DNA of 64,000 nt from Flavobacterium sediminilitoris (lineage in GTDB: Bacteria > Bacteroidota > Bacteroidia > Flavobacteriales > Flavobacteriaceae): assembly GCF_023008245.1 (NCBI RefSeq), contig NZ_CP090145.1, forward strand, positions 3,658,001 to 3,722,000, written 5' to 3'. Position numbers and translations under genes: made by a program. The notes under the pieces are model-generated. The model ran no database searches. It was not told the DNA's origin and saw nothing but the letters and a program-made list of their open reading frames with translations. Shown here one piece after another: positions 32,503 to 42,614 of the stretch (positions are counted from its first letter, which is position 1; each line of letters starts with the position of its first letter).

Positions 32503-35088
32503 ATGAACAAACAACAATTAGCTGCAAAAATCTGGGAATCAGCAAACCAAATGCGTTCCAAGATTGAGCCAAACGAATACAAGGATTATATTTTAGGTTT
32601 AATTTTTTACAAATATCTTTCTGAAACAGAACTGCAATTCCTAAAAAAAGAAGATTTCACCGATGCCGATATAAATGCATTAAAAGAAGAAGATGCCGAT
32701 ACCGTTGATTATATCAAGAAAAACATTGGCTATTTTATTTCTTATGACAATCTTTTTTCAACTTGGATTAATAAAGGAAAAGATTTTGATATTGCAAACT
32801 TAAGAGATGCCTTATCAGCTTTTAACCGATTAATAAGTCCTGCTCATAAAAAACTATTTGATGGTATTTTCGATACCTTACAAACAGGGTTAAGTAAATT
32901 AGGAGATAGTGCCGCTTCACAAACAAAAGCCATTAGCGATTTATTGCATTTAATCAAAGTAATCCCAATGGATGCGAAGCAAGATTACGATGTGCTAGGT
33001 TTTATCTACGAATACCTAATCGAAAAATTTGCAGCAAATGCAGGTAAAAAAGCGGGAGAATTCTATACACCTCACGAAGTTTCGGTATTAATTTCTGAAA
33101 TCATTGCCGACCATTTAAAAGACCGTAAGATAATTGAAATTTACGATTCAACGAGTGGCTCGGGATCTTTACTTATCAATATTGGGGCTAGTGTTGCAAA
33201 ACACATAGACGATAAAAACAACATCAAATATTACGCTCAAGAGTTAAAACAAAATACCTATAACCTTACTCGAATGAATTTGGTAATGCGTGGTATTTTA
33301 CCAAACAACATAGTTACCCGTAACGGTGATACTCTAGAAGACGATTGGCCTTATTTTGATGAAAACGACCCGGTACATTCTTATAATCCATTGTATGTAG
33401 ATGCAGTAGTTTCAAACCCACCATATTCTCAAAAATGGGAACCATCTCATAAAGAAGCCGACCCACGCTATGCTCGTTTTGGTTTGGCTCCTAAAGCTAA
33501 AGCAGATTATGCCTTTTTACTACACGACCTTTTTCATATCAAACCTGATGGTATTATGGCAATAGTATTACCGCACGGGGTTTTGTTTAGAGGTGGTGAA
33601 GAAAATACCATTCGTAAAAAATTAATCGAAGCCAATCATATTGATGCCATTATTGGATTACCAGCTGGTATCTTTTTTGGTACTGGAATTCCAACCATTA
33701 TCATCATTTTAAAACAAAAACGACCAAATACAGATGTTTTAATCATCGATGCATCAAAAGGTTTTGTAAAAGACGGTAAAAACAACAAGCTTCGAGCTTC
33801 CGATATTAAGAAGATTGCGGATACAGTTCACAATAGAGTTTCCTTACCAAAGTATTCTCAAAAAGTAGAAAGAGCTACCATTCGTGAAAACGAATACAAC
33901 CTCAACATTCCGCGTTATGTAGATTCATCTGAAAATCCAGAAAACTGGGATATATATGCTTCTATGTTTGGCGGTATTCCTGTAAACGAAATTGAAGAGT
34001 TGCAAAACTATTGGGAAGCTTTCCCAGGATTACGTGAAACCATATTTGAAAATAATAATGAGGTAAATACAAAACTAAAAGCAAACGATGTTACAACTAC
34101 AATTACAGAACACAAAGCTGTAGTAGATTTTAATAATCAGTTTAACCAAGCGTTTCATGATTTTAATAATTATTTAAAAGAGGAATTGCTCTCTAATTGT
34201 GAAACGGTTAAAATCTCTAGAGAAAAAATAGTATTAAGCAATGCTATTTTTAAACGTTTAGAAAAGTTACCGCTAATTGACAAATACGAAGCCTACCAAT
34301 TACTATCTGACAAATGGGATGTAATAAAAGTAGATTTAGAAATCATACAAACCGAAGGTTTTGAAGCTACAAAAGTAGTAGAACCTAATATGGTAATGAA
34401 AAAGAAAAATGGCAAAGATGTGGAAGAACAACAAGGTTGGAAGGGACGCATTATGCCTTTTGAATTGGTACAAGAAACCTATTTGTCTGACGAACTAAAA
34501 AGCATACAAGCAAAAGAAAACCGACTCATTGAAATTACTACTGAGTATGAAGAACAATTAGACAAACTGGCTGAAGACGACAAAGAAGCTGATGCTATAA
34601 ACGAAGCACAAGACGGTTTTGTAAATGCTGAGGTTTTAAAAGAAGCCAAACGTATAAAAGCCGAAAACAAGAAAAATACAAATTTTGATGAAGATTCTTT
34701 TGAAGCCATTATACTAAAAGTAAACGATTTAATTGCAGAAGAAAAAACACTTAAATCGCAAGTAAAAACTGAAACAATTGCCTTACACAACAAAACAAAG
34801 GCAACTATTGAAAATTTAAGCGAAGAGCAAATTAACGAACTTTTAGAACTTAAATGGATTACACCTTTGGTTAATTCAATAAACAGTTTACCTAAAACCA
34901 TTATTGACCAATTGGCTAACAAAGTACAAACCTTAGCCAGCAAATACGAAATCACTTATGCCGATGTTGCTCATGAAATAAACGAAGCAGAAAAAACATT
35001 AGCAACCTTACTAGACGATTTAGAAGGCAACGACTTTGACTTACAAGGACTAAACGAATTTAAAAACTTTTTGCATGGAAAAGAATAA
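32503..35088 (+). CDS. hsdM: Type I restriction-modification methyltransferase subunit HsdM, long form
   Basis: 861 aa. N6-adenine DNA methyltransferase subunit; with HsdS it methylates, and with HsdS and HsdR it restricts. N-terminal HsdM_N helical domain (KIWESANQMRSKIEPNEYKD, LIFYKYLSE), KAGEFYTPHEVSVL, SAM-binding loop YDSTSGSGSLLINIG (motif I) and catalytic NPPY with Asn305 (motif IV). From about residue 510 it has a roughly 350-residue helical/coiled-coil extension (EEQLDKLAEDDKEADAINEA and others) not found in standard 500-aa HsdM. It overlaps hsdS by 14 bases. Confidence 0.95.
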   Translation: MNKQQLAAKIWESANQMRSKIEPNEYKDYILGLIFYKYLSETELQFLKKEDFTDADINALKEEDADTVDYIKKNIGYFISYDNLFSTWINKGKDFDIANLRDALSAFNRLISPAHKKLFDGIFDTLQTGLSKLGDSAASQTKAISDLLHLIKVIPMDAKQDYDVLGFIYEYLIEKFAANAGKKAGEFYTPHEVSVLISEIIADHLKDRKIIEIYDSTSGSGSLLINIGASVAKHIDDKNNIKYYAQELKQNTYNLTRMNLVMRGILPNNIVTRNGDTLEDDWPYFDENDPVHSYNPLYVDAVVSNPPYSQKWEPSHKEADPRYARFGLAPKAKADYAFLLHDLFHIKPDGIMAIVLPHGVLFRGGEENTIRKKLIEANHIDAIIGLPAGIFFGTGIPTIIIILKQKRPNTDVLIIDASKGFVKDGKNNKLRASDIKKIADTVHNRVSLPKYSQKVERATIRENEYNLNIPRYVDSSENPENWDIYASMFGGIPVNEIEELQNYWEAFPGLRETIFENNNEVNTKLKANDVTTTITEHKAVVDFNNQFNQAFHDFNNYLKEELLSNCETVKISREKIVLSNAIFKRLEKLPLIDKYEAYQLLSDKWDVIKVDLEIIQTEGFEATKVVEPNMVMKKKNGKDVEEQQGWKGRIMPFELVQETYLSDELKSIQAKENRLIEITTEYEEQLDKLAEDDKEADAINEAQDGFVNAEVLKEAKRIKAENKKNTNFDEDSFEAIILKVNDLIAEEKTLKSQVKTETIALHNKTKATIENLSEEQINELLELKWITPLVNSINSLPKTIIDQLANKVQTLASKYEITYADVAHEINEAEKTLATLLDDLEGNDFDLQGLNEFKNFLHGKE

Positions 35089-36238
35089 GCCACAAATTCG
35101 TTTTAATGGGTTTTCTGAAAATTCCCAACCATTTCAACTTGGAAAAATTTGTGTCATTGGAGATATTGACCATAGAATGCCACCAACAGTTTCTAATGGA
35201 GTACCATATTTAATGACTGGAGATTTTATTGGATTGAATGAACTTGATTTCGAAAATGCAAAACTTGTTTCAATTGAAGACTATAATCAATTGTCTAAAA
35301 AAATTAAGCCTGAATTAGGAGATATTTTATTTGCACGATATGCATCTATTGGTGATGTTAGATATGTAGAAACAAGTAAAAATTTTTTAATATCATATTC
35401 TTGTGCAATAATTAAGAAAAGTGATTCTATTTTTGAAAAATATCTCTATTATTATTTTCAAAATAATAAAATTCAAAATCAAATTGAATTAGAAATTAAT
35501 ACAGGTTCACAGAGAAATATTGGCATTGACTCTATAAGAAAGCTTATTTTTCAACTACCAAAAGAAACGGAACAAAAAAAGATTAGCACCTTCTTTGAAA
35601 ACCTAGACAAACTAATCACCGAACACCAACAAAAACACAGCAAACTCAAAACCCTAAAAAAAGCCATGTTGTCTAAAATGTTCCCTCAACAAGGGCAAAC
35701 CGTTCCAGAAATTCGTTTTAAAGGATTTACGGGAAATTGGGAGGAAAAAAAATTAGGTAACATATCAAAAATAACTACAGGAATTTCAAATAGAATTGAT
35801 TCTGGTTTAGATGGAGATTATGCCTTTTTCGATAGGTCAGATGATATTAGAAGAAGTAATATTTTTCTTTTTGATTGTGAAGCGATTATTGTTGCTGGTG
35901 AGGGGTCAGACTTTATACCAAAATATTTCAAAGGTAAATTTGATTTACATCAGAGAACTTATGCAATAATTGACTTTAAAAATATTATTGGAAGGTATTT
36001 GTTTTATTATGTACATTTTAATAGAAAACATTTTCTTGACCATGCAGTTGGTTCAACAGTTAAATCATTAAGGCAACCAATTTTTGAAAATATGGTTATT
36101 ATGTTTCCTAAGGAAGATGAACAAATTTTAATAAGTAACTATTTCAAAAACATCGACCATTTAATTTTCAATCACGAATTACAAATAAATAAATTACAAA
36201 ACATTAAAAAAGCCTTTTTAGCCAAAATGTTTATTTAA
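35075..36238 (+). CDS. hsdS: Type I restriction-modification specificity subunit HsdS
   Basis: 387 aa with two target recognition domains, each followed by a conserved spacer helix: TEQKKISTFFENLDKLITEH with KLKTLKKAMLSKMFP (about 165-205), and DEQILISNYFKNIDHLIFNH with KLQNIKKAFLAKMFI at the end. The second domain begins PEIRFKGFTGNWEEKKLG, echoing the N-terminal PQIRFNGFSEN. The recognition sequence cannot be read from this. There is no inverted second hsdS nearby, so no shufflon-type switching is evident. hsdR starts 10 bases later. Confidence 0.94.
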   Translation: MEKNKPQIRFNGFSENSQPFQLGKICVIGDIDHRMPPTVSNGVPYLMTGDFIGLNELDFENAKLVSIEDYNQLSKKIKPELGDILFARYASIGDVRYVETSKNFLISYSCAIIKKSDSIFEKYLYYYFQNNKIQNQIELEINTGSQRNIGIDSIRKLIFQLPKETEQKKISTFFENLDKLITEHQQKHSKLKTLKKAMLSKMFPQQGQTVPEIRFKGFTGNWEEKKLGNISKITTGISNRIDSGLDGDYAFFDRSDDIRRSNIFLFDCEAIIVAGEGSDFIPKYFKGKFDLHQRTYAIIDFKNIIGRYLFYYVHFNRKHFLDHAVGSTVKSLRQPIFENMVIMFPKEDEQILISNYFKNIDHLIFNHELQINKLQNIKKAFLAKMFI

Positions 36239-36248
36239 AAAATACACT

Positions 36249-39200
36249 ATGTCGTTTACATCAGAAGCCGCATTTGAAGAAGCCTTAATACAAGCCCTAT
36301 CTAAAAAAGGTTGGGAAAATGAAGTGTTAAAACACCCCACTGAAAAAGACCTGTTAAACAACTGGGCTAACATTCTATATGAAAACAACAGAGACATAGA
36401 CCGCTTGGGAGATTTTCCTTTAACAGAAGGCGAAATGCAACAAATTGTGGAGCAAATCAACACCTTGCGTACTCCATTAAAGCTAAACGGTTTCATCAAC
36501 GGGAAAACGGTTTCCATAACACGAGATAATCCAAACGACATCTTACATTTTGGTAAAGAAGTGAGTCTAAAAATATACGACCGCCATGAAATTGCAGCAG
36601 GGCAAAGTCGTTACCAAATTGCACAACAACCCCTTTTTAAAAGCAAATCAAAAATTTTAAACGACCGTCGTGGCGATTTGTTATTGTTGATTAATGGGAT
36701 GCCTTTAATCCATATCGAGTTAAAAAAGAGTGGGGTTTCGGTAAGTCAGGCACACCATCAAATAGAAAAATACGCTCGTAATGGCATTTTTAGCGATTTG
36801 TTTTCTTTAGTCCAAATCTTTGTAGCGATGGAACCAGAAGAAACACTTTATTTTGCCAATCCGGGTCCTGATGGTAAATTCAATAAAGATTTCTTTTTCC
36901 ATTGGGCAGATTTCAATAACGAACCCATCAACCATTGGAGCGATATTGCTTCCTCGTTACTCTCTATTCCTATGGCACACCAACTTATTGGTTTCTATAC
37001 CGTGCCCGATGATAGCGATGGAGTGTTAAAAGTAATGCGTAGTTACCAATATTTTGCTGCTAATGCCATATCCGACAAAGTAGCCAAAACCGATTGGAAA
37101 AATAAAAATGCGTTAGGCGGTTATATATGGCACACTACAGGTTCAGGTAAAACCATGACCAGTTTTAAATCGGCTCAATTAATTGCTAATTCTAAAGATG
37201 CCGACAAAGTAATCTTTTTAATGGATCGTATCGAATTAGGTACACAATCCCTAAAAGAATATCGTGGTTTTTCAGAAGAAGGTGAAGACGTTCAAGCAAC
37301 CGAGAATACCAGTGTTTTAGTAACCAAACTAAAAAGCAACGACCCAGCCAATACTTTGATTGTAACTTCTATTCAAAAAATGAGTAACATCAAAGATGAA
37401 GATGAAGGTCTAAAAGCGCATGATATTGAACTCATAAATAAAAAAAGAATCGTTTTTATTGTCGATGAAGCGCATCGTTCCACATTTGGCGATATGTTAA
37501 TCACGATTAAAAATACATTTACTTCGGCCATATTTTTTGGTTTTACAGGAACGCCTATTCAAAACGAAAACCAAAAGAAACTAAATACTACCTCAACAGT
37601 CTTTGGTGATGAATTACACCGTTACAGTATTGCAGATGGTATTCGCGATAAAAACGTTTTAGGTTTCGACCCTTATAAAGTGCTAACCTATAAAGACAGA
37701 GATTTACGCAGAGCTGTTGCACTACTAAAAGCAAAAGCAGTTGACGAAGCCGAAGCATTAGACAATCCAAAGAAAAAAGAGATTTACCTCAAATTTATGA
37801 ATGAGGTAAGAATGGCTGGTCATGTAGATCCTTCAGGTCAGTATATAAAAGGCATTGAAGATTACATTCCAAGCTCGCAATACGACCGCGAAGAACATTT
37901 CGAAATGGTAGTAACCGATATTTTAGAAAACTGGTTAAGACTAAGTCAAAATGGTAAATTCCACGCCATTTTTGCAACATCTAGTATAGCAGATGCTATA
38001 GACTATTATCGATTACTAAAAGCCACAAAACCCGATTTAAAAATTACAGCACTATTCGACCCTAATATCGACAATAATGGAAATAGTGAATATAAAGAAG
38101 ATGGCTTAGTAGAAATTATTGAAGATTATAATGAGCGTTACAACCAAGATTTCAACTTAGCAAAACATGCACGTTTTAAAAAGGATATTGCTGCTCGTTT
38201 AGCACACAAAGCACCTTATATCCGTATAGAAAACAAACCGGAAGAACAAATTGATATTTTGATTGTAGTTGACCAAATGTTAACCGGTTTTGATTCCAAA
38301 TGGATAAACACCTTGTACATGGACAAAGTGCTAAAGTATGAAAACATTATCCAAGCCTTTTCACGTACTAATCGCTTATTTGGCCCTGAAAAACCTTTTG
38401 GTACTATTCGTTATTATAGATTTCCACATACTATGGAAAGTAATATCAACAATGCCATACGATTATATTCTGGTGATAGACCTGTCGATTTATTCGTACA
38501 GCATTTAGATTCCAATTTAAATGCAATGAATCATGTATTTAACGAAATCGAGCAACTTTTTACTACAGCGCGAGTAGATAATTTTGAACGCTTACCTGAT
38601 GATGTAGAGGAAAGAGGAAGATTCGCAAAATTGTTTAAAGAATTCAATTTATACTTAGAAGCTGCTAAAATACAAGGTTTTAATTGGAAACAATTAAAAT
38701 ACTCATTTGGTACAGGAAAAGATAAAATAGAAATTGAAGTAAACTTAGACGAGAATATTTATTTAGTATTAGCCTTACGTTACAAAGAGCTATTTAGTGG
38801 AACTAGCGGTGGAGGTACTTCATCAGAAATACCATTTGAAATAGAAGGGTATCTAACCGAAATTGATACCGAAAAAATCGATGCAGATTACATGAATTCA
38901 CGTTTCGACAAGTATCTTAAAAATCTAAAAGATATAAACGTAGATCCGAAAGAATTACAAAACACCTTAGACGAATTGCATAAAACATTCGCTTCGCTTA
39001 CACAAGAAGAACAAAAGTTTGCTAATATTTTTATTCACGATGTACAAAGTGGTATTGCCCAATTAAAAAACGGAAAGCCATTCAGAGAATATATTACTGA
39101 GTATCTATTCAATGCTAAAAACGACCAAATCAAAAAAATAGCAACGATTCTCGGTTTAGGTGAAACGAAATTGCGTAATCTAATGGATATTGGCATCAAT

Positions 39201-39383
39201 AAAACAAATATTAATGACTACGGGCGTTTCGATGAGTTAAAAAATACCGTAGATAAATCAAAGGCAAAAACCTATTTCGAAAAATTAGAAGGAAATACAA
39301 TACCAGCATACAAGGTAAACATTAGAATTCATAACCTTCTAGAAAAGTTTATTATTGAAGGTGGGTTTGAAGTTGTTGAGTAA
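36249..39383 (+). CDS. hsdR: Type I restriction endonuclease/translocase subunit HsdR
   Basis: 1044 aa. N-terminal PD-(D/E)XK nuclease (RRGDLLLLINGMPLIHIELKKSG, with the E-x-K), then an SF2 translocase: HTTGSGKTMTSF (Walker A), VFIVDEAHRSTFGD (DEAD-box-type motif II), FFGFTGTPIQ (motif III), VDQMLTGFDSKWINTLYMDK and IIQAFSRTNRL (motif VI). The C-terminal helical part contacts the methylase core. The protein is complete with no frame disruption, so the system looks functional. It is the last hsd gene; a further operon starts 65 bases downstream. Confidence 0.95.
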   Translation: MSFTSEAAFEEALIQALSKKGWENEVLKHPTEKDLLNNWANILYENNRDIDRLGDFPLTEGEMQQIVEQINTLRTPLKLNGFINGKTVSITRDNPNDILHFGKEVSLKIYDRHEIAAGQSRYQIAQQPLFKSKSKILNDRRGDLLLLINGMPLIHIELKKSGVSVSQAHHQIEKYARNGIFSDLFSLVQIFVAMEPEETLYFANPGPDGKFNKDFFFHWADFNNEPINHWSDIASSLLSIPMAHQLIGFYTVPDDSDGVLKVMRSYQYFAANAISDKVAKTDWKNKNALGGYIWHTTGSGKTMTSFKSAQLIANSKDADKVIFLMDRIELGTQSLKEYRGFSEEGEDVQATENTSVLVTKLKSNDPANTLIVTSIQKMSNIKDEDEGLKAHDIELINKKRIVFIVDEAHRSTFGDMLITIKNTFTSAIFFGFTGTPIQNENQKKLNTTSTVFGDELHRYSIADGIRDKNVLGFDPYKVLTYKDRDLRRAVALLKAKAVDEAEALDNPKKKEIYLKFMNEVRMAGHVDPSGQYIKGIEDYIPSSQYDREEHFEMVVTDILENWLRLSQNGKFHAIFATSSIADAIDYYRLLKATKPDLKITALFDPNIDNNGNSEYKEDGLVEIIEDYNERYNQDFNLAKHARFKKDIAARLAHKAPYIRIENKPEEQIDILIVVDQMLTGFDSKWINTLYMDKVLKYENIIQAFSRTNRLFGPEKPFGTIRYYRFPHTMESNINNAIRLYSGDRPVDLFVQHLDSNLNAMNHVFNEIEQLFTTARVDNFERLPDDVEERGRFAKLFKEFNLYLEAAKIQGFNWKQLKYSFGTGKDKIEIEVNLDENIYLVLALRYKELFSGTSGGGTSSEIPFEIEGYLTEIDTEKIDADYMNSRFDKYLKNLKDINVDPKELQNTLDELHKTFASLTQEEQKFANIFIHDVQSGIAQLKNGKPFREYITEYLFNAKNDQIKKIATILGLGETKLRNLMDIGINKTNINDYGRFDELKNTVDKSKAKTYFEKLEGNTIPAYKVNIRIHNLLEKFIIEGGFEVVE

Positions 39384-39448
39384 AAAACAAAAACTGTTTT
39401 CATTAAATAGGAATTAAATAATTTAACTTAAGTAATTAAAGTTTTTTA

Positions 39449-40657
39449 ATGGCTAAATTAGATTTCGAATATTACGTAGCTCCTGATGGGACAAATCATA
39501 AGGATTTGTTTGAAAAGCAAATCAGAGATAAATGTCCTGAATATTCTGATAATTTGCAGGATATAATTAAGAATGGTGTAGAAGTTACAGCTGAAGAATT
39601 TTTCACTTACGGATTATTTGAAGATTATAATCCCAATAATCCTAGTTTTAGTTCATTAATTGGTTTCAGAGAAATCGCTAAAAGTCGAAAATTAGAATTT
39701 GATAGTATTTTTTCAATAAATGGTACCATTGCATTTAATCATTCCGGCAATACAACGCAACAAATTTGTTATGCAGGTTGTGGAGGAACATTAATGACTG
39801 CAAATAAAATATTTGGTTTAAATAACTCAGAATATATCAGAATTCCAGAAAAAAAAGGTAGGCCCAAAAAAGGAACCTTACCAGGAGCCAATAAGACGCT
39901 AGATTTTGAATACTTGTATTCAAATGGAGAAAGGTTTTTTAGAGTAGAATGTAAAGGTATGGAAGGTCTTGATGGAGATTATTCAAAAAAGGCAAATGAT
40001 ATAATAGCCAAAAAAAAAGCACAACCAGCTGGTGCCGGAGATATAAATTTTGGGATAATTACACAAATACCTTTAGCAAATGACACTAGAAATGCAAAAT
40101 GTATTTTAGTAGATCCTGAAGTTCCTGATTTAGAATTTAATCCAAAAGATTATCAATTTTATACAAAGCTAAGATTTTATGCAAATAGGTTGAGTTGTCT
40201 AGGAAATCCAAATTGGTTACAAAAAATAAAAAAATATATTATTCAAGAAGATGTCAAAGAAAATCAGATAATTGAAAACTATCCTTATTTTACAATAAAA
40301 AATAATATTCCTTTAAAAATAATGTTCAGTTCATTTTTTGAAATAGATAAAGACTTTCTACTTCCGCACATTTTTAGAGGAACTATTTTACAGCTTGAAG
40401 ATAAAATAGTTTTTATAAAAGTAATTCAAATTAAACCAAATAATTATTTTGCTTATGGTTTTACTGAAAGATTATTTGAAATTATGTCGAATGGAACAAT
40501 TGAAGATTTTATAAATTTCAAAGAAAAACCTAATACTATTTTTTGGAAAGGTGATATTGGATTGAGAAAACATCGCAATGAAAATGATTTTCTTGTTGGA
40601 AATATTTCAATTTTAAGTACGGGAGAAGTTATAGGCATATTAAACAAAGAGTTCTAA
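39449..40657 (+). CDS. PD-(D/E)XK-like protein of unknown family, first gene of a putative defence operon
   Basis: 402 aa. No family recognised. In the middle, KTLDFEYLYSNGERFF followed by RVECKGMEG has the layout of a PD-(D/E)XK nuclease core: an acidic residue, a beta hairpin and E-C-K. A Cys/Gly-rich stretch (QQICYAGCGGTLMTANKIFG) precedes it, then a basic linker (IPEKKGRPKKGTLPG). The second half is alternating beta and helix without known motifs. There is no signal peptide. Its TAA stop overlaps the next ATG by one base. Lying directly after hsdR, it may be a second nuclease in the island. The nuclease assignment is inference from a short motif. Confidence 0.6.
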   Translation: MAKLDFEYYVAPDGTNHKDLFEKQIRDKCPEYSDNLQDIIKNGVEVTAEEFFTYGLFEDYNPNNPSFSSLIGFREIAKSRKLEFDSIFSINGTIAFNHSGNTTQQICYAGCGGTLMTANKIFGLNNSEYIRIPEKKGRPKKGTLPGANKTLDFEYLYSNGERFFRVECKGMEGLDGDYSKKANDIIAKKKAQPAGAGDINFGIITQIPLANDTRNAKCILVDPEVPDLEFNPKDYQFYTKLRFYANRLSCLGNPNWLQKIKKYIIQEDVKENQIIENYPYFTIKNNIPLKIMFSSFFEIDKDFLLPHIFRGTILQLEDKIVFIKVIQIKPNNYFAYGFTERLFEIMSNGTIEDFINFKEKPNTIFWKGDIGLRKHRNENDFLVGNISILSTGEVIGILNKEF

Positions 40658-40944
40658 TGGAAGTTAAACACTCAAAATCATTTAAAAACTTACCCAATTA
40701 TTCAATTGAGTGGGGATATGGGACTTGGTCAAAAGACTGGAAAAAAAAAGATTTTGCGATAAGAAACCGATATAATAAAGATGATGGAGGTTTTAATCTA
40801 AGAGGTTCTGCTGAAATACCTTGGAGAGACTTCAATAGGTTAATAACTGAAAGTATAACAGAAAATCAATTCTCCAATAAAGAATTAAAAGCAATAATAA
40901 AATTAGCTATAAAACAGTTAATCAAAAATATATTTAAAAAATGA
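40657..40944 (+). CDS. Small protein of unknown function, second gene of the operon
   Basis: 95 aa. N-terminal half is rich in aromatic and charged residues (YSIEWGYGTWSKDWKKKDFA, RNRYNKDDGGFNLRGSAEIP), and the C-terminal half is helical and Lys-rich (ELKAIIKLAIKQLIKNIFKK). No family recognised. It overlaps both neighbours (1 base with the preceding gene, 4 bases ATGA with the next), so translation is coupled across the operon. Confidence 0.6.
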   Translation: MEVKHSKSFKNLPNYSIEWGYGTWSKDWKKKDFAIRNRYNKDDGGFNLRGSAEIPWRDFNRLITESITENQFSNKELKAIIKLAIKQLIKNIFKK

Positions 40945-41195
40945 AACACATCTCTCTAAGATTAGCTTGGCATGATGAAGGTTGGAACGGCCATATTTGT
41001 AAGAATCCAAGAGCAAATACACACTGTGTAGGGCAACACTCCTATCTAGGTGATTTGATATCACATAGTAGAGATTTAGAATGGGAAGAGCAAGAAAATG
41101 TTGCGGGTTGTCATTGTTCAACAATTGACGCTATTCATTTTGAGGTATTTAGACCTATGTTTGAATTTATAATGACAACAATTGCTAATAATTAA
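40941..41195 (+). CDS. Small Cys/His-rich protein, third gene of the operon
   Basis: 84 aa with a dense set of Cys and His: LRLAWHDEGWNGHICKNPRA, NTHCVGQHSYLGDL, NVAGCHCSTIDAIH. From memory this resembles the N-terminal segment of larger proteins found with helicase or nuclease domains in bacterial defence loci. Here it stands alone and ends 20 residues after the last Cys, either a free-standing domain or a remnant of a longer gene. It overlaps the previous gene by 4 bases and is followed 11 bases later by the fusion peptidase gene. Metal binding is likely but untested. Confidence 0.55.
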   Translation: MKHISLRLAWHDEGWNGHICKNPRANTHCVGQHSYLGDLISHSRDLEWEEQENVAGCHCSTIDAIHFEVFRPMFEFIMTTIANN

Positions 41196-41206
41196 TTTTT
41201 TAATTT

Positions 41207-42613
41207 ATGGAAACCAATTTACTAGAAAAAACAGTTAACGAACTGATGGAGAAATTTGGAGCAGGAAACCATAAACCTGGTTCTGGTAGTGCTGCTGCTT
41301 TTCAAGGGATGGTTTCTGCTAAATTAATTTCTACGGTTATTAGCTTAACTCTTGATGTGAAAAGAAGAGACCTATATTATAACCATATAAATGTTTTATT
41401 AGATTTTCATAAAGATATTGAAGAGCGTATTTATCCGCAATTAACAGAATTGTTCAAAAGTGATTCCATACAATTTGATAAAACAATTAAATCAAGAATT
41501 GCAAGAGATAAAGAAAAAGATGAAATAACTAAAAATCAATTAAGAAGACAAGCTCTTGCAGATTTAAAAGTTTCTATAGAAATACCTTTTCAAATTGCTA
41601 CTCTTTGTAAAGAATTGGCAATAATGTCAGCTTATGTTTTTGATAATGGATTTAAATCTGCTCGAGGTGACTCACAAGTAGGTTTAAGCGGAGCTGTTTC
41701 TGCTTTTGCTGGTTGTTTAGCGATTATAAGACTAAATGTACTTTCTTTTAATAGTGATGAGTATGAATATACTAAATCGGTAGTTAGTCAAGTAGATAAT
41801 TTATACAATGATTATAAAGAATTAATACTTTTGGCCGATTCTAAAATTGAAATACTCAGAGAAGAATTTGAGATAAAAATTCCTTTATTTGAAGGAATTA
41901 ATACTTTAATACAAAAAGCTAGAGCAAGTAAGGGAGCTGAAGTTGAAAATTGTGTTAGAGAATTACAAACCTTAATTTGGAATAATAAGCATTTGTTATG
42001 GAAGAAAAATATTCCTACTAATCCATTAGAAATTTTAAGACCAGATTATATTTTAAAAAGTGCTTTGGGATATGACTTTATCTCTTCTTCAACTTATGGA
42101 GTACTTATTAACGAAGATAAATCTATTAAGGTTGCGGGTATCATCGACCAACCTAATAAAATAGTTGCCGTTTCTAATGGATTTCCTAAGGAGGTTCAGA
42201 ACTTTACAGCAGCACATGAGCTTGGGCACGCAATATTACATGAACAATCTATATTACATAGAGACATCCCAGTAGATACCAGTGGAAAACGAAATAGTAG
42301 AGATAGAGTTGAAATTCAAGCTGACGCTTTTGCAACTTATTTTTTAATGCCAACAAAACTGGTTAAAAAAGAATTTGAAAAAAGATATTCTACTAAAGCG
42401 TTTAAAATAAATGAAGAAATAGCATTTAAATTTGGTGGACGAAGTATTACCGATTTAAAAAAAGAATGCAAAAATATTAGAAGCTTATCCAGAAAGTTAG
42501 CTTCTACAGAATTATATGATTCAAATAACTTTATTTCACTAGCAAAACAATTTAATGTTTCTATTGAAGCTATGGCTATTCGGTTGGAAGAACTTAATTT
42601 AGTACAATATTAA
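41207..42613 (+). CDS. Fusion of a cyclodeaminase-like domain with an ImmA/IrrE-type metallopeptidase
   Basis: 468 aa, cytosolic. Residues 1-225 look like the FTCD_C cyclodeaminase/cyclohydrolase fold: GNHKPGSGSAAAFQGMVSAK (the family PGGGS...AL segment) and ARGDSQVGLSGAVSAFAG followed by CLAIIRLNV (the family sDl..aa segment). Residues about 285-470 are an ImmA/IrrE zinc peptidase: FTAAHELGHAILHEQ (His337, Glu338, His341), EIQADAFATYFLMP (Glu369 as third ligand), then a helical HTH-like end (SLAKQFNVSIEAMAIRLEEL). ImmA/IrrE peptidases cleave repressors to release stress or mobile-element genes. Fusion to a cyclodeaminase-like domain, a possible small-molecule sensor, is unusual to me. Confidence 0.72.
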   Translation: METNLLEKTVNELMEKFGAGNHKPGSGSAAAFQGMVSAKLISTVISLTLDVKRRDLYYNHINVLLDFHKDIEERIYPQLTELFKSDSIQFDKTIKSRIARDKEKDEITKNQLRRQALADLKVSIEIPFQIATLCKELAIMSAYVFDNGFKSARGDSQVGLSGAVSAFAGCLAIIRLNVLSFNSDEYEYTKSVVSQVDNLYNDYKELILLADSKIEILREEFEIKIPLFEGINTLIQKARASKGAEVENCVRELQTLIWNNKHLLWKKNIPTNPLEILRPDYILKSALGYDFISSSTYGVLINEDKSIKVAGIIDQPNKIVAVSNGFPKEVQNFTAAHELGHAILHEQSILHRDIPVDTSGKRNSRDRVEIQADAFATYFLMPTKLVKKEFEKRYSTKAFKINEEIAFKFGGRSITDLKKECKNIRSLSRKLASTELYDSNNFISLAKQFNVSIEAMAIRLEELNLVQY

Positions 42614-42614
42614 T

